From the NCBI GenBank assembly GCA_947252975.1, contig CAMXWX010000019.1, forward strand, positions 1 through 16,485: a DNA stretch of 16,485 nucleotides, read 5' to 3'. The first letter of the stretch is position 1. Each line of letters opens with the position of its first letter. Position numbers and translations under genes: made by a program. The notes under the pieces were generated by a model. The model made no database searches. It worked only from the letters and a program-made list of their open reading frames with translations, and was not told the DNA's origin. The DNA comes from an uncultured Gardnerella sp. (GTDB lineage Bacteria > Actinomycetota > Actinomycetes > Actinomycetales > Bifidobacteriaceae). Of the stretch, positions 7,653 through 15,871 are shown piece after piece.

Positions 7653-7673
7653 CTTGAGCGAGGGAGTGTTAAG
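7653..7673. promoter_or_regulatory. Degenerate second HAIR-like site upstream of the dnaK promoter
   Basis: CTTGAGC-N7-TGTTAAG matches the HAIR half-sites CTTGAGT and ACTCAAG at 6/7 and 4/7 positions. It starts exactly 60 bp upstream of the perfect HAIR site, and both are preceded by AA and followed by a TTTTTG/TTTTG run. It could be an auxiliary weak HspR site or a decayed duplicate. Confidence 0.3.
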
Positions 7674-7699
7674 TTTTTGCGAAACGCGCACAAAAATGC

Positions 7700-7729
7700 T
7701 TGACTTTAATAACTTGAGTGTGTTAGACT
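7700..7729 (+). promoter_or_regulatory. Probable dnaK operon promoter
   Basis: TTGACT (7700-7705) is a good -35 box. TAGACT (7724-7729), 18 bp downstream, is a fair -10 box with 4 of 6 consensus positions. The HAIR operator covers the spacer and the -10 region, the expected arrangement for direct repression. Transcription would begin near 7736-7740 and leave a leader of roughly 90-95 nt. The leader contains a near-duplicate GTACATAGAT (7786-7795 and 7801-7810). Confidence 0.6.
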
Positions 7730-7733
7730 CAAG
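7713..7733. promoter_or_regulatory. HAIR operator (HspR binding site), perfect
   Basis: CTTGAGT (7713-7719), a 7-nt spacer, then ACTCAAG (7727-7733). This is an exact match to the HspR-associated inverted repeat consensus CTTGAGT-N7-ACTCAAG known from Streptomyces and other actinobacteria. It overlaps the predicted -10 box of dnaK, and the repressor gene hspR closes the same operon. Confidence 0.92.
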
Positions 7734-7830
7734 TTTTGTAAAAAGAAAAAGCGGTTAGTCGCAAGGCTGGCTGCCAAGAATTTGAGTACATAGATTAAAG
7801 GTACATAGATAAAGATAGCTAGGAGATATT

Positions 7831-9735
7831 ATGGGACGCGCAGTAGGTATTGATTTAGGAACAACGAACTCCTGCATTGCAACGCTTGAAGGCGGCAGCC
7901 CAACAGTTATTGTTAACGCAGAAGGTGCGCGTACAACACCGTCCGTGGTGGCTTTCAGCAAGTCGGGAGAAATCTTGGTTGGCGAAGTCGCTAAGCGTCA
8001 GGCTGTTACAAACGTTGACCGCACGATTAGCTCCGTAAAGCGCCATATGGGTACGGATTGGTCCGTTGAGATTGATGGCAAGAAGTGGACTCCGCAAGAG
8101 ATTTCTGCTCAGGTTTTAATGAAGTTGAAGCGCGATGCAGAAGCCTACCTTGGCGAGCCTGTAACCGATGCCGTTATTACATGCCCAGCATACTTCAACG
8201 ATGCTCAGCGTCAGGCAACTAAGGATGCAGGTAAGATTGCAGGCTTGAACGTGCTGCGTATTATTAACGAACCAACTGCTGCTGCATTGGCTTATGGCCT
8301 CGAAAAAGGCAAGGAAGACGAGCGCATTTTGGTGTTCGACTTGGGTGGCGGTACTTTCGATGTGTCGCTTCTTGAGATTGGTAAGGATGACGACGGCTTC
8401 TCCACAATCCAGGTACAGGCAACTAATGGAGATAACCACTTGGGTGGCGATGACTGGGATCAGAAGATTATCGACTGGCTCGTTGGCGAAGTTAAGAACA
8501 AGTATGGCGTTGATTTGAGCAAGGATAAGATTGCTTTGCAGCGCTTGAAGGAGGCTGCTGAGCAGGCAAAGAAGGAGCTTAGCTCTTCTACTTCCACATC
8601 AATTTCTATGCAGTACTTGGCAATGACTCCAGACGGCACTCCAGTGCATTTGGATGAGACTTTGACTCGCGCTCACTTTGAGGAGATGACTTCCGACTTG
8701 CTCGGTCGCTGCCGTACGCCATTTAACAACGTGCTTTCCGACGCTGGCATCTCCGTAAGCCAGATTGATCACGTGGTGCTTGTTGGTGGTTCTACTCGTA
8801 TGCCAGCCGTCAAGGAGCTTGTAAAGGAACTTACGGGCGGTAAGGAAGCTAACCAGTCCGTGAATCCAGATGAGGTTGTGGCTGTTGGTGCAGCTGTGCA
8901 GTCGGGCGTTATTAAGGGAGACCGCAAAGACGTTCTGCTTATTGACGTAACTCCACTTTCCTTGGGTATTGAAACCAAGGGTGGAATTATGACGAAGCTT
9001 ATTGAGCGTAATACCGCAATCCCAACTAAGCGATCTGAGGTGTTCTCTACTGCAGAAGACAATCAGCCATCCGTTTTGATTCAGGTATACCAGGGCGAAC
9101 GCGAGTTTGCGCGCGATAACAAGCCTCTTGGCACTTTTGAGTTGACGGGTATTGCTCCAGCTCCTCGTGGCGTTCCGCAGATTGAAGTGACTTTCGACAT
9201 TGACGCTAACGGCATTGTGCACGTTTCCGCTAAAGATAAGGGAACGGGCAAGGAACAGTCCATGACGATTACGGGCGGTTCTGGTTTGCCAAAGGACGAG
9301 ATTGATCGCATGGTTAAGGAAGCGGAAGCTCACGAAGCAGAAGATAAGAAGCGCAAGGAAGAAGCGGATACTCGCAACCAGGCAGAGTCCTTCGCTTACC
9401 AGACTGAAAAGCTTGTGAACGACAATAAGGATAAGCTCTCCGACGAAATCTCTAAGGAAGTTACCGAAAAGGTGAATGCTTTGAAGGAAGCTTTGAAGGG
9501 TGATGACCTTGAGAAGATTAAGAGCGCACAAAGCGAGCTTATGACGTCTGCGCAGAAGATTGGTCAGCAGCTTTACGCTCAGCAGGGCGCGGCTGGTGCT
9601 GCAGGTGCTGGTGCTCAGGCTGGCGCTGGTGCTGCTGGTGCTGCATCTGATGCAAATGCAGATGCCTCTAAGGATGACGACGTGGTTGACGCCGAAGTGG
9701 TGGACGACGACAAGGACGATAAGGATAACAAGTAA
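7831..9735 (+). CDS. dnaK: Molecular chaperone DnaK (Hsp70)
   Basis: ATP-dependent cytosolic chaperone, 634 residues, a normal family length. The nucleotide-binding domain shows GIDLGTTNS (6-14), [14 protein letters not shown] (about 168-181) and LVGGSTRMP (about 317-325). The interdomain linker [13 protein letters not shown] starts near 367 and is followed by the substrate-binding domain and helical lid. After an Ala/Gly-rich stretch the C-terminus is strongly acidic ([16 protein letters not shown]), replacing the usual short EEVDDDK-type tail. The start is fixed by AGGAG at 7821-7825, five bases before the ATG. The stop codon overlaps the grpE start by one base (TAATG), which suggests translational coupling. 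Repression is through the HAIR site upstream; in actinobacteria DnaK is also the co-repressor of HspR. Confidence 0.98.
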   Translation: MGRAVGIDLGTTNSCIATLEGGSPTVIVNAEGARTTPSVVAFSKSGEILVGEVAKRQAVTNVDRTISSVKRHMGTDWSVEIDGKKWTPQEISAQVLMKLKRDAEAYLGEPVTDAVITCPAYFNDAQRQATKDAGKIAGLNVLRIINEPTAAALAYGLEKGKEDERILVFDLGGGTFDVSLLEIGKDDDGFSTIQVQATNGDNHLGGDDWDQKIIDWLVGEVKNKYGVDLSKDKIALQRLKEAAEQAKKELSSSTSTSISMQYLAMTPDGTPVHLDETLTRAHFEEMTSDLLGRCRTPFNNVLSDAGISVSQIDHVVLVGGSTRMPAVKELVKELTGGKEANQSVNPDEVVAVGAAVQSGVIKGDRKDVLLIDVTPLSLGIETKGGIMTKLIERNTAIPTKRSEVFSTAEDNQPSVLIQVYQGEREFARDNKPLGTFELTGIAPAPRGVPQIEVTFDIDANGIVHVSAKDKGTGKEQSMTITGGSGLPKDEIDRMVKEAEAHEAEDKKRKEEADTRNQAESFAYQTEKLVNDNKDKLSDEISKEVTEKVNALKEALKGDDLEKIKSAQSELMTSAQKIGQQLYAQQGAAGAAGAGAQAGAGAAGAASDANADASKDDDVVDAEVVDDDKDDKDNK

Positions 9736-10562
9736 TGTCCGAGTTTAACGCCAACGACTACTTGAGTGGTTTGGAAGACGTGCCTTCGGATTCTGGCGAT
9801 TCGCGTGCGGCGTCTGCTAACGCGGCCGATAATGCGGCCTATAGCGCTGCAGATGGCGCTGCGGAGCAGGGTGCAGCGCATGAGGAAGCTCATGAGGCAA
9901 AGCACGAAGCGAAGCACGCTGCAGCTGCTAGCGATGCGTCGGTGAATGACGCGGCGAGTGATGCGGCGGCGGATTGTGCTGCGGATTGTGCAACGCAAGA
10001 CGCGGCCGCTAGCGCAGACGCCGCAACGGAAAAGTCGCAAGCAACCGCAGATGAATCTAACGCGCGTAAATCTAAAGAAAATAACAATTCTGCAGATACT
10101 CAAAGCAGCGAAGAAGATTCCTTAACGCCTCTTGGCAAAGCCAAAAAAGAGGCGGCGGAGTATTTGGAAGCGTTGCAACGCGAGCGAGCAGAGTTCATTA
10201 ACTTCCGCAATCGCGCAGCCAAGGAGCAAGATCGGTTCAGGCAGCATGGAATAACAGACGTGCTTACGGCTTTATTGCCAGCTTTAGACGACATTGATAG
10301 GATTCGCGAACACGGCGCAATGGACGATTCGTTCAAAGCCGTGGCCGCAAAATTAGACAAGGCGTTTGAAAAGTTTGGCGTAGAAAAGTTTGGCGAAAAG
10401 GGCGAAGACTTTGACCCAACAAAGCACGATGCGATTCTACACAAGCCAGATGCAAATGCTACGAAGGAAACGGTTGACGTTGTTGTGGAGTCGGGCTACA
10501 GGATTGGCGATCGCGTTATACGCGCGGCGAGAGTCGTAGTGGCGTCTCCAAGCAATGCATAG
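9735..10562 (+). CDS. grpE: Nucleotide exchange factor GrpE
   Basis: Releases ADP from DnaK in the chaperone cycle. The 275-residue product is longer than the roughly 200 usual for the family. Residues 1 to about 128 are a low-complexity Ala/Asp/Glu/His-rich region with motifs such as EAHEAKHEAKH and AADCAADC. The conserved part begins near 130 with the coiled coil (LGKAKKEAAEYLEALQRERA, then FINFRNRAAKEQDRFR). It ends in the beta domain with FDPTKHDAILH and VVESGYRIGDRVIRAARV, the family signature. The ATG overlaps the dnaK stop by one base. I favour this start because the overlap is typical of operons and a shorter product would begin inside the low-complexity region. Confidence 0.96.
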   Translation: MSEFNANDYLSGLEDVPSDSGDSRAASANAADNAAYSAADGAAEQGAAHEEAHEAKHEAKHAAAASDASVNDAASDAAADCAADCATQDAAASADAATEKSQATADESNARKSKENNNSADTQSSEEDSLTPLGKAKKEAAEYLEALQRERAEFINFRNRAAKEQDRFRQHGITDVLTALLPALDDIDRIREHGAMDDSFKAVAAKLDKAFEKFGVEKFGEKGEDFDPTKHDAILHKPDANATKETVDVVVESGYRIGDRVIRAARVVVASPSNA

Positions 10563-10783
10563 CAGTGTGCGCAGAATGAAACATCGTGAAACAATGCGTG
10601 AAACATCGCTAATGTCAGCGCTTGTTTGGATTGTTTAGCTCACTCGCTGCAATCAAACGTCTACTTGCAAATCCCATGCCTACTCGTGTTGTCGGTTTAG
10701 ATTCTAAACAGTCAGCGCGAGTAGGTTATTTAGATATAAGTTGTTTAGATAAATGCCAGTGGCTCAAAGAAAAAGGAGCTTAA
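10563..10783 (+). other. 221-bp intra-operon gap with a two-part hairpin and short direct repeats
   Basis: CCTACTCG (10679-10686) pairs with CGAGTAGG (10718-10725). Within it, GTTTAG (10695-10700) pairs with CTAAAC (10704-10709) over a 3-nt loop. Near the left end TGAAACATCG-like units start at 10577, 10587 and 10599. GTTTGGATTG pairs with CAATCAAAC at about 10623-10658, with one bulge. There is no T-tract after the 8-bp stem. The gap is large for an operon, so an internal promoter, an RNA-processing site or partial attenuation between grpE and dnaJ is possible. No gene is seen. Confidence 0.45.
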
Positions 10784-11821
10784 ATGGCTGAGAATGAATG
10801 GCTAGCCAAAGATTTTTACAAGATTCTCGGAGTCTCCAAAGACGCCGACGAAGACGCAATCACAAAAGCGTACAGAAAACTCGCTAGAAAATATCACCCA
10901 GACTTAAACAAAACTAAAGAAGCAGAAGAAAAATTCAAAGACGTATCCGAAGCGTACGACGTTTTGAAAGATAAGCAGATGCGCGCTCGCTACGATGCGA
11001 TTCGCCAATTCGGCGCAGGCGGAGCAAGATTCGCTGGCGGCGCGGGCGCAGGTGGATTCGACGCAAGCGGATTCAGCGACATTTTCTCATCTATGTTTGG
11101 CGGATCGCCAATGGGCGGCGGCTCACGAGTGCGATTCTCCACAAGCGGCGCGGGTCCAGATATGGGAAACATATTCTCCATGTTTACAGGCGGCGCTGGC
11201 GCGCAATCATCGCAAGCAGGATTTGGCGGAGCGGATTACGAGCAGTACGCTCAATCTGCTCAATCTGCTACGCAAAACGCGCCTGAACGTGGTGAAGACA
11301 TTACAACGTCTATAAAACTAACGTTTAAGCAGGCGTTTAAAGGCGCTACAGTTTCGCTTCGATCGGGCGGAGAATCGTTCAAAACTCACATTCCTGCAGG
11401 CGTAAAAGACGGGCAAAAAATCCGCCTAAAGTCAAAAGGCAAGCCAGGAAAGTTTGGCGGCGCTTCTGGAGACATGTATTTGCAAGTGCAAGTGGAAAAG
11501 TCGGAGCAATTCTCGATTGAAGGATGCGATTTAGTGGCCACTTTGCCGCTCACTTTAAGCGAAGCTGTGCACGGAGCAAAAGTCACGCTTAAAAACGTAG
11601 ACGGCGAGCCGATTGTGTTTAAGGTGCCATCTGGAACTTCGAGCGGCAGCAGAATACGCGTAGAAGGCGCAGGCGTGCCAGGCAAAAATGGCGCGTTTGT
11701 TGGAATTGCGCAAATACACGTTCCAAAAAAGTCAACAATGGCAGTAAAACATGCTGCAAAAGAGTTTGAAAAGGCGTGTGGCGAAGATTACGAGCAAGAA
11801 GTGAAGGATTTGCGCGCATAG
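10784..11821 (+). CDS. dnaJ: Co-chaperone DnaJ, zinc-finger-less (CbpA/DnaJ class II-like)
   Basis: J-domain protein of 345 residues that stimulates DnaK ATPase and delivers substrates. The J domain spans about residues 9-73 ([20 protein letters not shown]) with the essential HPD at 38-40. A Gly/Phe/Ala/Ser-rich region follows to about 165. Two C-terminal beta domains then run to the end ([36 protein letters not shown]). The four CxxCxGxG zinc motifs of classical DnaJ are absent: only two Cys occur, both near the C-terminus. The start is supported by AAGGAGC at 10771-10777, seven bases before the ATG. It lies between grpE and hspR in the heat-shock operon; actinobacteria often carry a second, zinc-containing dnaJ elsewhere. 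Confidence 0.95.
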   Translation: MAENEWLAKDFYKILGVSKDADEDAITKAYRKLARKYHPDLNKTKEAEEKFKDVSEAYDVLKDKQMRARYDAIRQFGAGGARFAGGAGAGGFDASGFSDIFSSMFGGSPMGGGSRVRFSTSGAGPDMGNIFSMFTGGAGAQSSQAGFGGADYEQYAQSAQSATQNAPERGEDITTSIKLTFKQAFKGATVSLRSGGESFKTHIPAGVKDGQKIRLKSKGKPGKFGGASGDMYLQVQVEKSEQFSIEGCDLVATLPLTLSEAVHGAKVTLKNVDGEPIVFKVPSGTSSGSRIRVEGAGVPGKNGAFVGIAQIHVPKKSTMAVKHAAKEFEKACGEDYEQEVKDLRA

Positions 11822-11833
11822 CAACAAATTGCT

Positions 11834-11896
11834 TAGCGTTTGCGTTTTGTGTTTGCTCGTAGTCGTAGCAATTGCTCGTGGGAATAGCGTTTGCGT
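11834..11896 (+). repeat. 12-bp direct repeat flanking the dnaJ-hspR gap
   Basis: TAGCGTTTGCGT occurs at 11834-11845 and again at 11885-11896, at both ends of the 90-bp gap between dnaJ and hspR. The hspR ribosome binding site follows the second copy. The function is unknown; it may be a slippage duplication. Confidence 0.5.
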
Positions 11897-11911
11897 GTAG
11901 AAAGGAAAGTA

Positions 11912-12520
11912 ATGGCTAGGTTGGATCGCCAAATTAGGGCGCTGTATGAGATGTGTGCAGTGGCGCTAGTGCGCGGAAATGCAACGCTTGACGGCGCGGA
12001 CGAAGTGGGCTTTAAAATCGACATGCCGATTTTTACCGTGAGTCACGTAGCCAACCTAACCGACACGCATCCGCAAACGCTTAGGCAGTACGATAGATTG
12101 CGCTTGATTATGCCGCAGCGCACAGAAGGCGGAGCCAGAAGATACTCGCTTAGAGACATAGATAGGCTTGTGCAAACGCAAAAGCTGAGCCAAGAAAACG
12201 GCGTGAATCTTGCTGGGATTATGCGGATTTTGGAGCTTCAAGAAGAAAATCGCCAGCTTAAAAGGCAAGTGAGGCGATTGGTGGATGAGGCGGCGAGTGC
12301 GGAGCGAAACATTTTTGCAGCGAGTGCAGACGGGAATATTGTGGAAGTTCAGCGCTCGCAGCGCGCAAAGGATTGGCGTCGAGATATTCGTGTGCCTCAG
12401 CGCGAGTTGCCGTCTTCTTATGCAAGAGGCGCGAATGGCTATTCGCAATACAATGATTATGCAAGCAATGATTTAGAAGACGATAAGTCGATTGTTTTGT
12501 GGCGCGCGTTTGGTCTATAG
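11912..12520 (+). CDS. hspR: Heat-shock transcriptional repressor HspR (MerR family)
   Basis: DNA-binding repressor of the dnaK operon, 202 residues from this ATG. An AAAGGA box (11901-11906) five bases upstream decides for it over an in-frame TTG at 11891. The winged-helix MerR domain lies at about residues 39-108 (MPIFTVSHVANLTDTHPQTL, RQYDRLRLIMP, GGARRYS). It is followed by a dimerisation helix (LELQEENRQLKRQVRRLVDE). A 38-residue N-terminal extension and a long C-terminal region (about 130-202) make it longer than the roughly 130-150 residues usual for HspR. It ends in a hydrophobic IVLWRAFGL segment. Hydrophobic tails of this sort are present in mycobacterial HspR; their role in DnaK-assisted binding is family knowledge, applied here by inference. 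The operon-leading HAIR site completes an autoregulatory loop. Confidence 0.93.
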   Translation: MARLDRQIRALYEMCAVALVRGNATLDGADEVGFKIDMPIFTVSHVANLTDTHPQTLRQYDRLRLIMPQRTEGGARRYSLRDIDRLVQTQKLSQENGVNLAGIMRILELQEENRQLKRQVRRLVDEAASAERNIFAASADGNIVEVQRSQRAKDWRRDIRVPQRELPSSYARGANGYSQYNDYASNDLEDDKSIVLWRAFGL

Positions 12521-12645
12521 CGACTACGCTAACAAGTGCCTATATAAACATTAGTTTAGATTTTTCTAAATACTAGTCAAATGCTTAAATATAAAATATA
12601 AATATTGCATATGTAAAGCTAAAAGCTACAAAATAAAGGGTATTA

Positions 12646-13359
12646 ATGGCATTAAACACAACAGCAGCGCAAAACGCCACAAATCGCAAGTTGGCAGCAG
12701 TTTTTTGGGATATGGACGGCACGCTAATCGACTCCGAGCCGTATTGGCACGAGTCCGAAATACAAATCGCAAAGAAACACGGCGGCGAGTGGAGCGAAGA
12801 GCTTGCATGGCAATACTCGGGCGGTTCTCTAAAAGACGTTGCCGAAGCTATGATTGCGCGCGGAACAAAGATGGGCGTTGAAGAGATTGGCAACGCAATG
12901 GTGGACTATGTTGCAGAGCGCGAAAGCGTGGAAGTTCCATGGGTGCCAGACGTTCTAGATCTTTTGCAAAAGCTTGCCGATGTAAAAATCCCTTCGATTT
13001 TAGTGAGCAATTCACCAAGGCGACTTGTTGAAAATATTGTGAACCATGCGCCTAAAGGTGCGTTTGCTGGTTTTGTTTGCGGAGACGATGGGTATGCTAC
13101 AAAGCCAAGCCCCGAGCCGTATTTGGCTGCAGGTAGGCTGCTTGGCATTAGCGCGCAAAACATGAAGTATTGCATTGCGATTGAGGATTCGTTTGCAGGG
13201 CTAAAGTCGGCAGCGGCTTCGGGGGCGACCACTCTTGCGCAAAGAGCGTATTCTAACTTAGACGTTAGCGGCGGTTCGCAGTTTGCAGACTTAGACGGCT
13301 ATAAAGACCTTACGCCGCAAGCGCTTGAGCGCTACATTATTGATCGCATTGCTCAGTAA
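12646..13359 (+). CDS. HAD-superfamily hydrolase (phosphatase or beta-phosphoglucomutase-like)
   Basis: Cytosolic HAD subfamily I enzyme of 237 residues acting on a small phosphorylated metabolite. Motif I is FWDMDGTLIDSEPYW with nucleophile Asp22 and Asp24. Motif II is LVSNSPRR (Ser121). Motif III is Lys153 in ATKPSPEPY. Motif IV is AIEDSFAGLKSA (Glu180, Asp181). A helical cap lies between motifs I and II. The DSEP after motif I and the EDS motif are typical of the beta-phosphoglucomutase/phosphoglycolate phosphatase branch, but the substrate cannot be read from sequence. The start is supported by AAAGGG (12635-12640), five bases before the ATG. The 125-bp gap before it is very AT-rich, with TTTAGA/TCTAAA at 12555-12570, and probably holds its own promoter. 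The gene converges on the PBP gene. Confidence 0.9.
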   Translation: MALNTTAAQNATNRKLAAVFWDMDGTLIDSEPYWHESEIQIAKKHGGEWSEELAWQYSGGSLKDVAEAMIARGTKMGVEEIGNAMVDYVAERESVEVPWVPDVLDLLQKLADVKIPSILVSNSPRRLVENIVNHAPKGAFAGFVCGDDGYATKPSPEPYLAAGRLLGISAQNMKYCIAIEDSFAGLKSAAASGATTLAQRAYSNLDVSGGSQFADLDGYKDLTPQALERYIIDRIAQ

Positions 13360-13369
13360 CTAATACGGA

Positions 13370-13476
13370 TTTTCCCGATTTTGTACCATATTTGGCCTAA
13401 ATCACGTACAAAAAGCGGAACATAACTCCGCACTTTGTACCAAATTTGACCCAATTTACGTATATTCTCGGGAAAA
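13370..13476. repeat. 107-bp palindromic/direct-repeat element between convergent genes, possible bidirectional terminator
   Basis: The outer ends TTTTCCCGA (13370-13378) and TCGGGAAAA (13468-13476) are exact inverted repeats. Inside are two 30-bp direct repeats, 13380-13409 and 13434-13463, identical at 24 of 30 positions and both starting TTTGTACCA. They flank a central hairpin, GCGGA (13415-13419) with TCCGC (13427-13431), with A/T-rich flanks (AAAAG before, CTTT after). It fills almost all of the gap between the stop codons of the HAD gene and the PBP gene. The hairpin could end transcription in both directions. The word ATTTGGCCTAA (13390-13400) is shared with 7194-7204. Confidence 0.55.
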
Positions 13477-13482
13477 TACAGC

Positions 13483-15849
13483 TTAATCGCCGCCACTTTG
13501 CGTTTGGTTAGCTCCGCCGCTTCCAGAAGATGATGCTGCGCCAGACCCATCGCCAGCGCTTCCGCCACTAGTAGTGCCACTGCCAGCCGAGCCGTTGTTA
13601 CCATTCGCCCCAGAACCATTCGCGCCATTCGCACGATCTTCACTACTAGAACTATCTTCCTTATTAGCGCCACTTGCGCCACTTGCACTATTTTCTTTAT
13701 CTTTATCTTTGCTACTCGAACTATCTTCTTTATTTTCGCCATTCGCAACTTCGCTATCGTCGTCAGCAAAGTCGCGTTTGCTTCCGCCAAGCCCCCAAGT
13801 GCCGTCAACACCTCCAATTTTGCCGTTATCTTTAGCCTCTGGGAACTTTTCCGCAGCCGTTCCAGCCAGAGCCGCGCGCATGTATCGCGTAAACAAATGC
13901 GCCGAATATCCGATTCCTCCAGGGTATCCGCGGAAAGTTGGCACAGGCAAAGGATTTCCTTGCGCATCTGGATTCCAAATAGCAAACACGGTCAAAACGC
14001 TTGGCGTAAATCCAACAAAACTACACGCCGAAGCATCGTTAGCGGTTCCCGACTTTCCAGCAATCGGCTTTCCAACGCCTCTAACCTCTGGCGAAGTACC
14101 GTATTGTACAACGCCTTGCATGGCCTTAATAGCAAGCGCCATGTCTGCCGCCGCAAACACCTGTTTTCCAACGGTCGGCGCCCTATAAAACTCTTTGCCG
14201 TCTGGGTTCTTAACGCTAGAAACAATGTGCAAATCTGGCCTGCGCCCCTGGTTTGCAATCGTCGAATACGCGCGCGCAATCTCACTAATATGCACGGGGT
14301 CGTTTCCAAGAACAGTAAACGGATTCTTGCCGTTAACGCGCTGCGCGTTTAGACCAGCCATAACAGCCGTATTTGCCACGCCTTTTTGCCCAAGCTTTTC
14401 TTGCAAAGCCATAAATGGCGTGTTCACAGAGTTTGCTGTTGCTTTATAAAGGTTGATCATTCCCCAATTTGTGTTTGCAAAGTTGTTTACTGGCTTGTCG
14501 ATTCCCTTAAACTTTAGACCAGTATTTCCATTAAACAGCGTGTTTAGATTCGTGCCAGCCTGAATCGCGCCAATCAGCGCAAACGGCTTCATGGTACTTC
14601 CAGGCTCGTAAAGCGCTTGAGTGGCGTTATTTAGCGGCTTAGAAAGGTAGTCGTCGCCTGCGTACACAGATATAATCGACCCATCTTTAGGATTTACGCT
14701 CATTGCGCCCGTTTGCACTCCTTGCGGCGTAATTCCGCGCGCGCCAGCAGTCGGGCTTGCAACGTTAAACATTAAATCCTGCTTAGCTTTGTCGATTGTT
14801 GTAATAATGCGGTATCCGCCTGTGTCTAGGTCTTCTTTTGTAAACGCGCCGCCGCTTGTAAGCTCGCTGCGAACCATTTGCAATAGGTATCCTTGCGGCC
14901 CTGCGTACATGTTTTGCTTGGTTTGATTAATGGTTTGCGGCATTTTTGCGTTTTTGTATTCTTCGCTTGTAATGTACTTGTCTTTAAGCATGATTCTTAG
15001 CACGCGCTTGAATCGCATATTCGCCTCTTTAGGCATGATTGCAGGATCCCAGCTGCTTGGCGCAGGGATTATTCCAGCCAGCATTGCCGCTTGAGATAGC
15101 GTAAGATCCTTCGCTTCCACGCCAAAGTACGCTTTTGCTGCCGCCTGGATTCCGTACGCTCCGCGGCCCAGATAAATCGTGTTCATGTAATTGCACAGCA
15201 CGGTGTTTTTGTCTTGTGTTTGCGCGATTTTTAGCGCAAGAATGGCCTCGTGCAGCTTGCCTAAATATGTTTTTGTTTCGCCAAGATAGTAGCGTTCCGC
15301 GTATTGTTGCGTAATCGTAGAGCCGCCCCATCTGCCTTTAGACGTTACGTTGTGGATTATTGCGCGCCCAATTCCCTTAAGATCTATTCCGCCGTCTTTG
15401 TAGAATGACCTGTTTTCGCTTGCGATTATTGCGTTTCCAACATATGGTTTTAGAACGGAGCAATTTATGATTTCGCGATTTTGCTCTGCAAAGCTGCCGA
15501 TTTCCGTTTTTCCATCCGCGTAGTAAACCTTTGTTTTATCCGCCATTGCGATTTTGTCTGGCTGCGGAATGTCTGTTGTTACGTACATCCACGCAACCGT
15601 TAAAATTCCAAGGATTATTGGCGTAAAAATTACGATTAGCGCCCAAAAAATAATCGGATGTTTTGTTCTAAAGTTTTTTTGGATTCTTCTGTGGCTTCTG
15701 CGATTGTATTGTTGATTGTATGAGCGGTTGTGTGGTCGCCTTGTGCGCGCGCCAGCGCCAGCGCCAGCTCCAGTGCCATCGCCCGCGCTTCTTATAGTGC
15801 GCCTTTGGCTAGAAGAGTGCGAATTTCGTCCATTACTATTTGCAACCAT
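13483..15849 (-). CDS. Class A penicillin-binding protein (bifunctional glycosyltransferase/transpeptidase)
   Basis: Polymerises and cross-links peptidoglycan outside the membrane. It has 788 residues from the ATG at 15849; a TTG at 15858 would add three. Neither has a convincing Shine-Dalgarno, so the start is uncertain. Residues 1-64 are cytoplasmic, Ser/Arg/Gly-rich (GAGAGAGARTRR) and basic. The membrane helix is at about 65-90. The GT51 domain shows SENRSFYKDGG with catalytic Glu145, then GRWGGSTITQQYAERYYLG and a second acidic residue in GKLHEAILALK. The transpeptidase domain has SxxK in PGSTMKPF (Ser418, Lys421), SxN in TANSVNTPF (474-476) and KSGT in AGKSGTAND (599-602) in place of the common KTG. 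Residues from about 677 form a Gly/Ser/Asp/Asn-rich disordered tail ending NQTQSGGD. It resembles actinobacterial PonA-type PBPs and is divergent from ino1. Confidence 0.94.
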   Translation of the reverse strand: MVANSNGRNSHSSSQRRTIRSAGDGTGAGAGAGARTRRPHNRSYNQQYNRRSHRRIQKNFRTKHPIIFWALIVIFTPIILGILTVAWMYVTTDIPQPDKIAMADKTKVYYADGKTEIGSFAEQNREIINCSVLKPYVGNAIIASENRSFYKDGGIDLKGIGRAIIHNVTSKGRWGGSTITQQYAERYYLGETKTYLGKLHEAILALKIAQTQDKNTVLCNYMNTIYLGRGAYGIQAAAKAYFGVEAKDLTLSQAAMLAGIIPAPSSWDPAIMPKEANMRFKRVLRIMLKDKYITSEEYKNAKMPQTINQTKQNMYAGPQGYLLQMVRSELTSGGAFTKEDLDTGGYRIITTIDKAKQDLMFNVASPTAGARGITPQGVQTGAMSVNPKDGSIISVYAGDDYLSKPLNNATQALYEPGSTMKPFALIGAIQAGTNLNTLFNGNTGLKFKGIDKPVNNFANTNWGMINLYKATANSVNTPFMALQEKLGQKGVANTAVMAGLNAQRVNGKNPFTVLGNDPVHISEIARAYSTIANQGRRPDLHIVSSVKNPDGKEFYRAPTVGKQVFAAADMALAIKAMQGVVQYGTSPEVRGVGKPIAGKSGTANDASACSFVGFTPSVLTVFAIWNPDAQGNPLPVPTFRGYPGGIGYSAHLFTRYMRAALAGTAAEKFPEAKDNGKIGGVDGTWGLGGSKRDFADDDSEVANGENKEDSSSSKDKDKENSASGASGANKEDSSSSEDRANGANGSGANGNNGSAGSGTTSGGSAGDGSGAASSSGSGGANQTQSGGD

Positions 15850-15871
15850 ACAATCCAAGTTAGCGCTTGGC

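Larger units (their letters stand above)
6561..7830. other. Gene-free 1.27-kb region made of inverted repeats, ending in the dnaK promoter
   Basis: No reading frame here has both a plausible ribosome binding site and protein-like composition. The short open frames follow the repeats (for example WYCA-type strings on opposite strands, arising from one inverted sequence). I see no tRNA, rRNA or CRISPR array. The content, from left to right, is: three-stem element A, a truncated copy, three-stem element B, an unremarkable stretch (about 6971-7098), a 254-bp terminal-inverted-repeat element with two internal hairpins, a 191-bp inverted-repeat block, and the dnaK promoter/operator. Each is listed separately. 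Confidence 0.7.

Noticed and set aside
7451..7693. An 80-codon minus-strand frame upstream of dnaK
   Set aside because: Its WYCA string reflects the 15-bp inverted repeat, it lies over repeat arms and a degenerate HAIR site, and it has no start signal.
11891..11911. Upstream TTG start for hspR
   Set aside because: It would place the AAAGGA ribosome binding site inside the coding sequence, and the ATG at 11912 has that site at ideal spacing.
13353..13985. A 210-codon minus-strand frame overlapping the PBP 3' end
   Set aside because: It is a shadow of the PBP coding sequence. Its terminal LGQIWYK repeats arise from the two 30-bp direct repeats in the intergenic element.
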